Below, one piece after another: positions 1-7,718 of a stretch of DNA of 64,000 nt (position 1 is its first letter; each line of letters starts with the position of its first letter). Both the position numbers and the translations under genes were made by a program. Location: contig NZ_CBCPJJ010000011.1 in the NCBI RefSeq assembly GCF_965118895.1, positions 1 through 64,000 of the forward strand, written 5' to 3'. The stretch is from Rahnella inusitata_A (lineage in GTDB: Bacteria > Pseudomonadota > Gammaproteobacteria > Enterobacterales > Enterobacteriaceae). The notes beneath the pieces are model-generated. The model was given only the letters and a program-made list of their open reading frames with translations. It ran no database searches and was not told the DNA's origin.

Positions 1-38
1 GATGTATCTATTCCCTCTGACCTACACTTAAGTTAAGA

Positions 39-95
39 ACAGGCTGACTCCTGTTTATGGTACGAAGGAGAGCCGCCCCTGTAGGCGGGTTTTTT
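39..95 (+). terminator. Hairpin plus intrinsic terminator, unit A of the array
   Basis: A 5-bp hairpin (ACAGG/CCTGT, 39-54) is followed by a GC-rich stem CCGCC/GGCGG (73-88) and a T-run to 95. It is the first of six plus-strand terminators at 120-150 base spacing. The start of this unit may lie before the window. Confidence 0.7.
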
Positions 96-140
96 GTGCC
101 TGTAATCTGGAAAAATCGCCGCCCTGCACTATTCTCATAC

Positions 141-221
141 CAGCTGACACAAGATCAGCAAGCCTGCCAAGGCCATGGATACCTACCTACTGATAGCCCG
201 ACGTTAACTCGGGCTTTTTTT
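141..221 (+). ncRNA. Candidate small RNA, array unit B
   Basis: No convincing reading frame is present. The unit has hairpin GCTGA/TCAGC (143-159), a short GCC/GGC hairpin (162-173) and an intrinsic terminator, stem AGCCCG/CGGGCT ending in a T-run at 221. Hairpin pair and upstream flank are duplicated in unit C, which suggests selection on the RNA. A possible -10 (TATTCT) lies just upstream of 141. I do not recognise an RNA family. It could instead be part of a multi-terminator leader. Confidence 0.5.
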
Positions 222-300
222 ATTTAAATCTGGCAATCAGCGCACCGCAGACTACCCTTAACTCAGCTGACAAAAGATCAGCGCGCCTGTTAAGGCAAAT
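141..300 (+). repeat. Diverged tandem duplication of the units B and C hairpin module
   Basis: Positions 141-174 and 264-296 share CAGCTGACA, AAGATCAGC, GCCTG and AAGGC in the same order, offset by about 123 bases. The resemblance extends upstream, with TCTGG about 30 bases before each hairpin. This is direct evidence of tandem duplication. Confidence 0.75.
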
Positions 301-347
301 CATTCATACCCTTACAAAAGCCCGCCCCTAGAGGCGGGTTCTTTTTT
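264..347 (+). ncRNA. Candidate small RNA, array unit C (duplicate of B)
   Basis: It starts with the same CAGCTGACA-AAGATCAGC hairpin as unit B. The second hairpin is GCCTG..AAGGC, followed by a terminator with stem CCCGCC/GGCGGG (321-338) and a T-run to 347. Loop and spacer bases differ from unit B while both stems are kept. Function and targets are unknown. Confidence 0.5.
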
Positions 348-394
348 GCCCGAAAATGGCGAATTTCTAAAGCTAGGCTAATATTTGAAACGGA

Positions 395-471
395 CGTTAT
401 GACTACCGTCATGAAGTGCAAGTAAGGTTGATAACTTTGATTTTTGCCCGTCGTTAACGCGGGCTTTTTTT
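395..471 (+). ncRNA. Candidate small RNA, array unit D
   Basis: A 7-bp hairpin (TTATGAC-TACC-GTCATGA, 397-414, one G-U pair) is followed about 30 bases later by a terminator, stem GCCCG/CGGGC at 446-464 with a T-run to 471. Its sequence is unrelated to units B and C but the architecture is the same. A TAATAT element at about 379 could be a -10. No family recognised. Confidence 0.45.
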
Positions 472-545
472 GCTATTCAAAAACGGGAAAATTTCTTTAA
501 TTACTAAACCATATTTCATAAGCCAAATTTTCAAGAGCTACTATT

Positions 546-624
546 ATGCTTTCGGGAGCATCACTCTCGTTCCGAAACTAAATTTTGTGATAATTCACTG
601 GCCTTCGTTCGCGAGGGCTTTTTT
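546..624 (+). ncRNA. Candidate small RNA, array unit E
   Basis: The hairpin ATGCT-TTCGGG-AGCAT (546-561) is followed by an intrinsic terminator whose stem GCCTTCG/CGAGGGC spans 601-618 with a T-run to 624. A 65-codon open frame crosses this unit but has no ribosome site. Same architecture as its neighbours; function unknown. Confidence 0.4.
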
Positions 625-662
625 ACGCCCTAACACTTCCTCATTGAGCGAACACAGCCACT

Positions 663-782
663 TATAGGTAGTTATCCTATAGATTGGATAATGATTACCA
701 CGCTATGCTCATCACGTTCTACCCGAACAAATTTCCAATGTAAAAACTGATGTTTATTGCCCGCCTGTCGCGGGCTTTTTTT
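663..782 (+). ncRNA. Candidate small RNA, array unit F with alternative hairpins
   Basis: Two perfect 6-bp stems overlap and exclude each other: TATAGG/CCTATA (663-681) and TTATCC/GGATAA (672-691). A strong terminator (CCCGC/GCGGG, 760-773, T-run to 782) ends the unit. The T-run overlaps the stop codon of the convergent gene at 781-975. The alternative pairing could be chance in an AT-rich stretch or a conformational switch. Confidence 0.4.
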
Positions 783-975
783 ATGAGCTCTTTATCAGTA
801 AATCTACTGCATGCCTATATCTGTTCTTGTATTGCAGATGGGTCACTTCATGATGTTGTCTTTCAAGATATGTAATGATGCTCTCAACACTTACTACTTT
901 TCCCTGCTCAAGCACAGCCAACACTGCATCGCCAATCTCTCTTCTGACTAATAAATTCTCTTCTTCAGTTTGCAT
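781..975 (-). CDS. Small YmgB/AriR-like protein
   Basis: This predicted 64-residue helical protein keeps the pattern of the YmgB/AriR biofilm and acid-resistance connector family: an acidic N-terminal stretch (TEEENLLVRREIGDAVLAVL), then an isoleucine/leucine-rich helix and a basic C-terminal helix. ATG at 975 is chosen because GAGG lies five bases upstream. A GTG at 1038, overlapping the upstream gene, would give 85 residues, closer to the family length, but lacks a ribosome site. It is the last gene of the LexA-controlled mini-operon. Family assignment rests on pattern resemblance only. Confidence 0.5.
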   Translation of the reverse strand: MQTEEENLLVRREIGDAVLAVLEQGKVVSVESIITYLERQHHEVTHLQYKNRYRHAVDLLIKSS

Positions 976-1028
976 ATCAACCTCAAGTAGTTTTTCACTG
1001 AGATTAGCACACAGATTTGCATAAACCT

Positions 1029-1412
1029 TCAAATGCACGGCGTATCATCGAACACGTCGTTCCTGGCATCGTAGATGATATGCGTCACCACCCCCTCGAT
1101 CACCAGCTCGTCATCAGTGAACGAATCGCCGAACTCAATGAACACGTCCTTATCGGCCAGTGACTCCAGACCACGGCGCAGGATCGTCACCAGACGCCAC
1201 ACATCCATCTCGCCGTTGATTTGCGCCAGCAGCAGATTTCCGTCGACCGGTTTGATAGCGGGGTCTATCAGCAGCATCGTGCCGGAGTTGATATGCTTGC
1301 CGTGGTACCGCTCGGCGATGTACAGGCGAGATGCCGGGCCGGTGCAGTTACAGACTTTGTTCAGGTCGATTCGCGATTCAACGTAATCGCTTGCAGGTGA
1401 TGGAAATCCCAT
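1029..1412 (-). CDS. UmuD'-like (HumD-type) protein without protease dyad
   Basis: The 127-residue protein begins MGFPSPASDYVESRIDLN, matching E. coli UmuD from the residue just after its self-cleavage site, so it resembles preformed UmuD', as phage P1 HumD does. The LexA/UmuD fold continues (LLIDPAIKPVDGNLL, INGEMDVW, IEGVVTHII). The catalytic Ser region (SGDSM in UmuD) reads RYHGK, and the Lys region (TVKKL) reads DVWRL, so both dyad residues appear lost. UmuD' works with UmuC in translesion polymerase V; no umuC is in the window. The start has a perfect AAGGAGG. A LexA box precedes the operon. Confidence 0.75.
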   Translation of the reverse strand: MGFPSPASDYVESRIDLNKVCNCTGPASRLYIAERYHGKHINSGTMLLIDPAIKPVDGNLLLAQINGEMDVWRLVTILRRGLESLADKDVFIEFGDSFTDDELVIEGVVTHIIYDARNDVFDDTPCI

Positions 1413-1421
1413 AGTTCCTCC

Positions 1422-1661
1422 TTACTTTACGTAGCCCATGTTTTTCAGAAAATAGCGCTTACTCTCGCCCTCTTGATCAGAGTAATCGCGAAAGAACCCC
1501 TGATAGTGCGCTATCCATTCGTTCGCTTCTTGCAGTGACCAGAAGTGGTTTACCTTCGCCAACTCAGCAACAAATCGTTCCGTTGTGACAACCTGTCCTT
1601 TCTTGGGATCCTGCGTGACGCTTCGAATAAATGCACCCTTGATATCGGAATATTTGGGCAT
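1422..1661 (-). CDS. Small SOS-linked phage protein, unknown function
   Basis: A 79-residue basic, aromatic-rich protein (MPKYSDIKGAFIRSV...) that opens the LexA-box operon. ATG at 1661 is chosen because AGGTG lies just upstream; a longer frame to 1691 would start inside the LexA box. I recall similar small proteins beside umuD-like genes in enterobacterial prophages but no function. Its stop is about 10 bases from the UmuD'-like start, so the two are probably co-translated and DNA-damage induced. Confidence 0.65.
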   Translation of the reverse strand: MPKYSDIKGAFIRSVTQDPKKGQVVTTERFVAELAKVNHFWSLQEANEWIAHYQGFFRDYSDQEGESKRYFLKNMGYVK

Positions 1662-1677
1662 AAGCACCTCACAAAAA

Positions 1678-1697
1678 TACTGTTCATACATACAGTA
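1678..1697 (-). promoter_or_regulatory. LexA box (SOS operator)
   Basis: TACTGTTCATACATACAGTA keeps the invariant CTG-N10-CAG and flanking TA of the E. coli LexA consensus. It lies 17 bases upstream of the first gene of the minus-strand operon. Confidence 0.85.
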
Positions 1698-1772
1698 TAA
1701 TCATGAGTAACATGAGGAGGAAAGTCCGATCAGTGACATTTCTGTTATGCCGCTGATCGGCAAGGGAAGAAA

Positions 1773-2933
1773 TTATATGGTGGGTTCTGAGCTACCGACA
1801 AAAGCTGCTATCTGTTTTTGTAAATCTTCGATTTGATTCTGTTGAGCTTGAATAGCACCCGTCAACTTTGCAATCATCGCCGTTTCATCAAGATAATAAG
1901 GGTCTGTTGGATTCTCTTCATCCCATCCATCCTTCAACCCTTCGCCCTTTACACATTCCGGTGATGCAACAATTAGGTCATTTGCGATAAATCCAAGCAT
2001 CTCTTCTGATTCGGGCAGGACGCCGCGCTTTTTATAATTGAAAGTCGCGGGCCGCCACATCATCACTTCCTGAAGAGCAGAAACACTGTCCGTTACATAT
2101 TCTTTTAGGTTTTTTAACTGGATATCTGAAGTTGATTGCATCTGAACATTGCCAACTCGTGTTTGTTGGATCCATGCCTCAAGGCTTGTGTCATTCCAAT
2201 AAAAATTATAAGAATTCGATGATACGGCCCCGCTCGCCCCTCTCCTACAGCGAATATTGTTCATTGCATCGAGTGGGACGCCCAAAATACCAATATAGCC
2301 TGCTTCAAACATAGCAATCCTTCCTGTGTAATCGGAAGGGTCGTTCTGAAAGTGGAAGTCTATAAATGGGGTAGCTGCACCTTTTATCTCGATGCCTGGC
2401 ATTGTTTGAACGTCGGTGAATGTATTACTTGTTAATGCTGGAACTTTAAGCGCTGTTCTGGCGGCAGCATCTGTTGTTCCACCTGTTCCACCTTGTAAAA
2501 TCGGTACCGCACCAGATACTTTCGTTGCCATGTTATCGGAAAGGTACTTCCACGAAGGTCCTGGATAAGTTGAGCCGTCGGGAAGAGTAACAGTGATGTT
2601 ACCCGTGCCACTGAACACCTGCTGCCAATTGGCCTTATCCAGATTTAATCCCCGGATAGCCTTCGCCACATCGGCGGCAACCTGCGCGGTAATGCCAACC
2701 AGTGTCGCATTAGGTACGGCAGTCCATGCGTTCCCAGTGGCGGTTGGTCCGCCATATGGGGTGATTAACGTTAATGATGTTGCTGATGCTGTTGCCTTGA
2801 CCCCCAAGGTATAAGTCACACCGCCGACAATAACGACGATAAAGTCGTTTGCTTTTAAGTCGGTGGTAAACACGGTTCCGGTACCCGACACGGTTGCAGA
2901 GTTATTGGTTAATGCGATGGTTCCTGCCGACAT
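1773..2933 (-). CDS. Tail fibre protein with C-terminal S74 chaperone domain
   Basis: A 386-residue fibre. The N-terminal part (MSAGTIALTNNSATVSGTGT) resembles fibre attachment domains; a glycine/threonine-rich shaft follows, then a C-terminal peptidase S74 intramolecular chaperone. Its SDxxLK-type motif (TSDIQLKNLKEYV, near residue 275) marks the expected Ser-Lys self-cleavage site, and a final coiled coil (IQAQQNQIEDLQKQIAAF) helps trimerise. ATG 2933 is preceded by GGAG; the frame extending to 3206 runs through a terminator and is rejected. The S74 domain normally trims itself after fibre folding. The receptor is unknown. Confidence 0.8.
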   Translation of the reverse strand: MSAGTIALTNNSATVSGTGTVFTTDLKANDFIVVIVGGVTYTLGVKATASATSLTLITPYGGPTATGNAWTAVPNATLVGITAQVAADVAKAIRGLNLDKANWQQVFSGTGNITVTLPDGSTYPGPSWKYLSDNMATKVSGAVPILQGGTGGTTDAAARTALKVPALTSNTFTDVQTMPGIEIKGAATPFIDFHFQNDPSDYTGRIAMFEAGYIGILGVPLDAMNNIRCRRGASGAVSSNSYNFYWNDTSLEAWIQQTRVGNVQMQSTSDIQLKNLKEYVTDSVSALQEVMMWRPATFNYKKRGVLPESEEMLGFIANDLIVASPECVKGEGLKDGWDEENPTDPYYLDETAMIAKLTGAIQAQQNQIEDLQKQIAAFVGSSEPTI

Positions 2934-2949
2934 GTTTTGCTCCAGGCAT

Positions 2950-2974
2950 AAAAAAACCCGCCGGAGCGGGTTTT
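2950..2974 (-). terminator. Intrinsic terminator between cor and the tail fibre gene
   Basis: Stem CCCGC/GCGGG (2957-2970) with a CGGA loop and a U-run on the minus strand. The flanks make it potentially bidirectional. It ends cor transcription just before the fibre gene. Confidence 0.75.
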
Positions 2975-2991
2975 GGATGATTAGGGTTACA

Positions 2992-3228
2992 TCATTTATC
3001 GCACGTTGTGCGGATGAAATTAGTTTTACTGACCCAGCGCCAGCCGAACGGATCGCCCGCCTGATACTGAGTTTGATTCGCGACCTTACGCACACCATAA
3101 ATCTGCACCGGCGTTTCTTGCCCGCCGATGAGTGCCGTACCACTACAGACGGCTTGCTGCTTATCAAGGATGCCTGAGCACCCGGAGACCAAAACCGCCA
3201 GACCAATTGCCATCATAATTTTTGTCAT
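2992..3228 (-). CDS. cor: Phage-exclusion lipoprotein Cor
   Basis: A 78-residue lipoprotein precursor: basic start MTKIMMAIG, hydrophobic stretch and lipobox VSGC near residue 19. The mature part (VQIYGVRKVANQTQYQAG, then FGWRWVSKTNF and a C-terminal Cys) matches the Cor family of phages N15, phi80 and HK022. Cor is known to block FhuA-dependent superinfection at the outer membrane. ATG at 3228 is used because it begins the signal peptide; the frame to 3267 has no ribosome site. It is isolated by a downstream terminator and preceded by nested palindromes, suggesting its own control and expression in the lysogen. Confidence 0.8.
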   Translation of the reverse strand: MTKIMMAIGLAVLVSGCSGILDKQQAVCSGTALIGGQETPVQIYGVRKVANQTQYQAGDPFGWRWVSKTNFIRTTCDK

Positions 3229-3298
3229 TTTTCTGTCCCTTGAATATTGATACCAGAACGATAACAACGATATTTATGACGGGATAATTGGTTTAATA

Positions 3299-3333
3299 GA
3301 TCAATTACTTGAAATTGATCGTTGAAAACGATC
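3299..3333. promoter_or_regulatory. Two interlocked palindromes upstream of cor
   Basis: GATCAATT-N6-AATTGATC (3299-3320, perfect 8-bp arms) overlaps GATCGTT-GAA-AACGATC (3317-3333, perfect 7-bp arms). They lie in the 124-base gap between the upstream tail gene and cor. There is no T-run, so they are operator-like rather than a terminator. The binding protein is unknown. Confidence 0.55.
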
Positions 3334-3352
3334 GTTTATCACAATTCATTGA

Positions 3353-4027
3353 TTAGTAAGCAGATACATCGAGCGCGTATATCAAATCGTTTGAGTTTGC
3401 ATAGCCAACATTCTCGAGCTGATCACCTCCCGGACTGACTGTCTGTGTAGAGGATATTCGCGTGGTTGATCCGTTGAAGTACGCATAGGTCTGAATGGGT
3501 GACTGGAAAGGGCGCGTTGCGCCCCCAGAATGAATGACGCCTACCATCAAGCCCGTCATCTGCGGCATTACTGCGTAATTTCCGCTGAGTGTGGTATCGA
3601 TGTTGTATCCGAGATTTGCCGGGTTACCCGGCGTTCCAACAGCAATGGGCGGATTCATGACTTTGGTTTCATTGGTCAAGATGCACTGTCCCTGAGCATT
3701 GTTTATCGCAATCCCCCATGCCGGTTTGGGCTGAGGGATGACGATACCAAAAATATAAACGGTGACGTTCCCGACACTGCCGCCAGCAAGCCTGCCTACC
3801 GTGAGTGTGTATACACCACTATTATTACTCAGCCTTCCATAAACACCGGTTACATCGGACTTGAAGGCGACAACAAAGGGGCTGGACACGGATACAGCCA
3901 AATTAATATCACCTCCGCTTCCACCAAAGTTGTACACATTCTTTGAGACCAGACTCATTGGCGTCGTGTCTGGTGTTGAGAACGGAATGCCGTACTCATC
4001 GACCAATAATGCCCCGTAATTTGCCAT
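3353..4027 (-). CDS. Phage tail-tip or fibre-associated protein, unknown
   Basis: A 224-residue protein beginning MANYGALLVDEYGIPFSTPDT, predicted rich in beta strands and glycine/serine. It follows the J-type gene and a small partner with a one-base gap in each case, the usual place for minor tail-tip components in N15-, phiKO2- and HK97-like phages. No signal peptide or catalytic motif. I recall similar proteins of unknown function in Klebsiella prophages. Probably contacts the host surface or decorates the tip; inferred from position. Confidence 0.65.
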   Translation of the reverse strand: MANYGALLVDEYGIPFSTPDTTPMSLVSKNVYNFGGSGGDINLAVSVSSPFVVAFKSDVTGVYGRLSNNSGVYTLTVGRLAGGSVGNVTVYIFGIVIPQPKPAWGIAINNAQGQCILTNETKVMNPPIAVGTPGNPANLGYNIDTTLSGNYAVMPQMTGLMVGVIHSGGATRPFQSPIQTYAYFNGSTTRISSTQTVSPGGDQLENVGYANSNDLIYALDVSAY

Positions 4028-4028
4028 G

Positions 4029-4343
4029 TCATTGCTTCACTAAATAGACGATCAGCCAACCCTCAGCTGCCGTGAATGTACCGGTTGAATAATCTGCACC
4101 GGCGCTCGAAAGCGAGACGCCGGTAGTTGTCGTGGAGATTTTGCGCCGGGCGGATGAAAGCTCTGCCCCCATAATCGGAGACTGCATCGCGGCAACCTTA
4201 TAACCTGACGGAACCGCATACGACCATGCCCCCGATACCTGGTCTTTTGAGAGGTAGACTGAGCCCAGTATCAGGATTTTTACCAACCCCGTATTATTTG
4301 GGGTTCCAGAAACACTCCACGTTTGAATACCAAAGCTCGCCAA
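4029..4343 (-). CDS. Small tail-tip accessory protein, unknown
   Basis: A 104-residue beta-rich protein (MASFGIQTWSVSGTPNN...) directly after the J-type gene, whose stop abuts its start. It ends in a hydrophobic segment (EGWLIVYLVKQ) resembling the C-terminal end of tail-tip accessory proteins. No enzymatic motif seen. Co-transcribed with J. Confidence 0.65.
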   Translation of the reverse strand: MASFGIQTWSVSGTPNNTGLVKILILGSVYLSKDQVSGAWSYAVPSGYKVAAMQSPIMGAELSSARRKISTTTTGVSLSSAGADYSTGTFTAAEGWLIVYLVKQ

Positions 4344-7300
4344 TTAGAAGACCCCCGTCAGCTCACCAATCTGCACACGCAACACACCGTTAGCATCAGC
4401 AACGCTGATTGTTGTGTTGGTGGTTTTCATCTTGCCACCGGACCCAGAACCGTAGTTTACCCAGGTGCCTCCCTTATCCAAACGCCAGCCCGATACACCT
4501 GCGATATAATTTGTGGATTCGATATAGGCCGCAATCATCGCGCTCGTTATAGTCGCTTCACCAATGAATGCCTGATTAATAATGGTTTGACCGTTTTGGA
4601 TCGCAAAGAACGTTTTCGGGGTTGCTCCGACCTGACTCATCACTGCAAATCTGTCTGCCAGAAAAAGAACTTGCGTCTGCATACCCGCGGGTGAATTCTC
4701 AACCCCGATCCCCATCCCAGCCGCATACTGTCTGCCATTGCTGTCAACAGCAACTTTCACGGAGTACTGGGCGGAGAGTTTGCCGTTCGTTTCGGCAAGA
4801 GCGGTGGAAGTTTGCTGAACGACTGCAGTGTTATTATCGACTTTCGCCTGAACCTGCTCAAACTGCTGAGCATAGGCTTTGTCATTATCCGCAATAGTCT
4901 GCCTTACCGTGAGAATGTCAGCCCTGTTTTTGCCATCCTCGGCCATCTGATGGTCAACGGTAGCGTTCAGGTTAAGTGCGTTTTGCAGCATCGCATCGAT
5001 ATTGGTATCAACCTTTGATATCAGTTGCTTTCCTGCATCAGTTTGAAGGACCTGCTCTGTGATATCACCGAGAAGTGCAATCGCATCCACATTAGAAGCG
5101 CCTCCAACAAATTCCGTCCAGTCTCCAGTATTACCAATCCTGTCCACCAATCTTGCACGGTACCATCGCCTTACACCGGCAGGCATTGGTCCATGCTGAT
5201 AACTCACCCCAGGGTATGGAACGCTCGCGAGAAACTGCGGATTTTGGCCGTCAGCAGTGGTGGTCACCTGAATCTCGGTATATGCAGTGTCGCCGCTGCC
5301 TGCAGGAAATGCCCAGGTCACGTTGATATTCCAGACGACGTTGTCGCTGGCGAGCAGATTTGTCGGCGTGCCGGGTTTACCCACTTTGCCGTTCAGCGTA
5401 GTCGAATCAGCGTATCCCCACGGAGAGGACACATCGACGGCGTTGATCGCCCGGACGCGCACGTCGTACACGCCCGCATAAATTCCCTGAACGGTAAAAC
5501 CCTGCGCGCTGGTCTTACCTACGTTAACCCAGTCGCCGTTGTCTTTGCGCCACTGCGCGGTGTAATTGATCGCCCCTTCCACTTTGTCCCAGGACGCCTG
5601 CAGCGTTGCGACGGTAAGCCCCTGCGCGATATGGTCAACTTCTGTGACAACGATATTTGCCGGTGCCTTCATCACGTTGGTTGGCGTCACAGTGATCGGT
5701 GCTGAATCGATTTTCACCCCATCATCGATGTAACGGTATTTATTCGGGTCGTGCTGCACGCCCGCAACCGTGAACGTACCGTCGTCGTTCGAAGATATTG
5801 ACGTGATACGAAAGTATTGAATCGCTAAGTTATCGCTGTCGATGGCCCACACGGCGCCGCTCACCGGCGTCATGCGATATGCGGTGGCAACCGTGAACGT
5901 TTTCTTATCGGCGCTGACGCCGCTGATCGTCCGCGTCTGCGCTGTTCCATCGGGCAAATTCACTACCAGACGGGCGCCGATGCCGTAGTCCGCTACCCGG
6001 TCAACGGTAATGTTGTTGCCGTTAACCGCACTGATGCGTCCGCCGTTGGCTTTCCCGGCTCTGAACGGGTCAGCGATGCCAATAATTTCTGCCGGCATGG
6101 GAATGTAACCGTCCAGCCCAACGCCAAAGGACACAGTGCCGTCTTTCGCATTGGACAGGATCACCCACCGCCCGCGGCGATGCGCTTCACTTTGTGAGGT
6201 GCAACCTATCGCGGTCAGCTGGGTTTCATTCCAGTTATATCGGGCGACAAGGTCAGGCTCATAAACACTTTCGATGGTGTCTGAATAGTGATTTATTGGA
6301 TCTGACCAACTGACCTGGCAGGAAGAAAAGCGGTTTTTATAGGAGCCACCGGCATACGTAAACATGCCTTCGATTACGTTCGAACTGTGGTAGGTAAAAT
6401 CCACGTCATCCTGCGGGACGTCGGCGCGCACGTAAATCTGGTCGTTCCCCCAGAAGGTAATGCCGCGGAAGATGGCGGCCAGATCCCGCAACACGGTGTA
6501 GGCGTCCTGCTGGCTCTGGATGAACACGTTGCAGGTAAAGCGTGGCTCTGTGCCTCCGGCGCCGTCTGACACTGCCGCGTCGCAGTATTGCGCGATGCTG
6601 TACAGCTCCCATTTGTCAATCATGGTTGCGTCAACGCGGTTGCCCATGCCGTAAATTTCATCGAGCACCAGGTCGTAAAAAATCCACGCGGGGTTATTGC
6701 TGTAGGCAATTTTGAAATCACCCGCCCACGTGCCGCTGTAGGTTCTGGTCACCGGATCATAGGTGGTCGGTACGCGGATCAGTTTGCCCTTTGGCTTGCA
6801 GGTGGTTTTCGGCACGCTGCCGTTAAACTGGCTGGAGTCGAGCTCGACATAAAGCAGCGCGGTATTCGGATAGCGCAACTTACTGTCGATCACTTCAGCA
6901 AAAGAAAACACCTTGAAGGCGTTAATCAGCTTGGTTGAGGTTGAATCTGGAGTGATGCGGCGCACTCGGATTGTCCAGCCTGACGCCGAGTCAGGCAGAT
7001 CGATGCGATGGTCACGCTGATATTCTGATGTTGTTTTTCCGTCAAACTTACCGTTGACGACCGTTTTATACGGCGCGCCGTCGGTAGAAAGGTCGATGGC
7101 ATATTCCGTGACCGTGCCGACCATGTCGCCGTTGTCTTTGTACTGGTACTGAATCGGCAGGCTCAGCTTGATCCGGACAGCATCGAGCGTGAGATTTGAG
7201 AATTGCCGGGTCCACGGCGTGGAGGCTTTTACCTCGATGCCCACCGAGGATTCGTTATCAATTTCAGGCATACCCTGCAGGTAGGTCTGATCCTGTGTGC

Positions 7301-7544
7301 CTTTACGGTAATCCCACTTCACGCCGGTGAAATTATAGGTGCCGTCATCATTCGCCAGCGGGGTATCGTTGAGGAAGATTTGCTGCGCGACCAGGTCACC
7401 CTGAATCTCGCCCTCGGAGAGCGCTAGCACAATCTTAAGTTTCGCTTCGGATAACAGATCATCGGCCTGCTCGACCGGCGTATGGGCACTGCCGCCGCCG
7501 CCTTTAGCGCCCCGAATAATAGTTTCGCCTTGAAGTAATTGCAT
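4344..7544 (-). CDS. J: Tail tip / host specificity protein J
   Basis: At 1066 residues it is slightly shorter than lambda J. The N-terminal part (QADDLLSEAKLKIVLALSEGEIQGDL) matches the conserved start of J; the middle is the ring-forming baseplate hub. Two fibronectin type III repeats lie at about 625-815 and a coiled segment plus central-fibre domain at the C-terminus (DGKNRADILTVRQTI onward). J binds the receptor and starts DNA ejection, so the variable C-terminus sets host range. An intrinsic terminator lies only about 10 bases before the start. No strong ribosome site is visible for the chosen ATG. Confidence 0.92.
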   Translation of the reverse strand: MQLLQGETIIRGAKGGGGSAHTPVEQADDLLSEAKLKIVLALSEGEIQGDLVAQQIFLNDTPLANDDGTYNFTGVKWDYRKGTQDQTYLQGMPEIDNESSVGIEVKASTPWTRQFSNLTLDAVRIKLSLPIQYQYKDNGDMVGTVTEYAIDLSTDGAPYKTVVNGKFDGKTTSEYQRDHRIDLPDSASGWTIRVRRITPDSTSTKLINAFKVFSFAEVIDSKLRYPNTALLYVELDSSQFNGSVPKTTCKPKGKLIRVPTTYDPVTRTYSGTWAGDFKIAYSNNPAWIFYDLVLDEIYGMGNRVDATMIDKWELYSIAQYCDAAVSDGAGGTEPRFTCNVFIQSQQDAYTVLRDLAAIFRGITFWGNDQIYVRADVPQDDVDFTYHSSNVIEGMFTYAGGSYKNRFSSCQVSWSDPINHYSDTIESVYEPDLVARYNWNETQLTAIGCTSQSEAHRRGRWVILSNAKDGTVSFGVGLDGYIPMPAEIIGIADPFRAGKANGGRISAVNGNNITVDRVADYGIGARLVVNLPDGTAQTRTISGVSADKKTFTVATAYRMTPVSGAVWAIDSDNLAIQYFRITSISSNDDGTFTVAGVQHDPNKYRYIDDGVKIDSAPITVTPTNVMKAPANIVVTEVDHIAQGLTVATLQASWDKVEGAINYTAQWRKDNGDWVNVGKTSAQGFTVQGIYAGVYDVRVRAINAVDVSSPWGYADSTTLNGKVGKPGTPTNLLASDNVVWNINVTWAFPAGSGDTAYTEIQVTTTADGQNPQFLASVPYPGVSYQHGPMPAGVRRWYRARLVDRIGNTGDWTEFVGGASNVDAIALLGDITEQVLQTDAGKQLISKVDTNIDAMLQNALNLNATVDHQMAEDGKNRADILTVRQTIADNDKAYAQQFEQVQAKVDNNTAVVQQTSTALAETNGKLSAQYSVKVAVDSNGRQYAAGMGIGVENSPAGMQTQVLFLADRFAVMSQVGATPKTFFAIQNGQTIINQAFIGEATITSAMIAAYIESTNYIAGVSGWRLDKGGTWVNYGSGSGGKMKTTNTTISVADANGVLRVQIGELTGVF

Positions 7545-7554
7545 ATGACGCCCA

Positions 7555-7578
7555 TAAAAAAGGCCGCACTGCGGCGGC
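7555..7578 (-). terminator. Intrinsic terminator just upstream of J
   Basis: On the minus strand GCCGC-CGCAGT-GCGGC is followed by a run of U. It would stop unmodified late transcripts before J, so J should need Q-modified polymerase. Confidence 0.7.
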
Positions 7579-7649
7579 TATTGATGGATAACTGATCGAA
7601 TATCAGGATGTTACCGATTTACAGTTAGATATATGGTGAGTATTCAGCC

Positions 7650-7672
7650 CGGTCATGATTGGAGCATGACCG
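7650..7672. promoter_or_regulatory. Perfect 8-bp inverted repeat upstream of a plus-strand moron
   Basis: CGGTCATG-ATTGGAG-CATGACCG lies 46 bases before the plus-strand gene at 7719. No T-run follows. It could be an operator for that gene or an mRNA hairpin in either transcript. Confidence 0.5.
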
Positions 7673-7718
7673 TCATTCACTGGAGGGATGGCTGATTAAC
7701 TCTGGGTAAGGAAATAAG

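Noticed and set aside
470..667. 65-codon plus-strand frame inside the terminator array
   Set aside because: No ribosome site, AT-rich composition and overlap with a terminator; the region is better explained as RNA.
2934..3206. N-terminal extension of the tail fibre frame
   Set aside because: It runs through an intrinsic terminator and the antisense of nothing useful; GGAG precedes the internal ATG at 2933.
5025..5705. Plus-strand frame opposite J
   Set aside because: Antisense shadow; no ribosome site or family resemblance.
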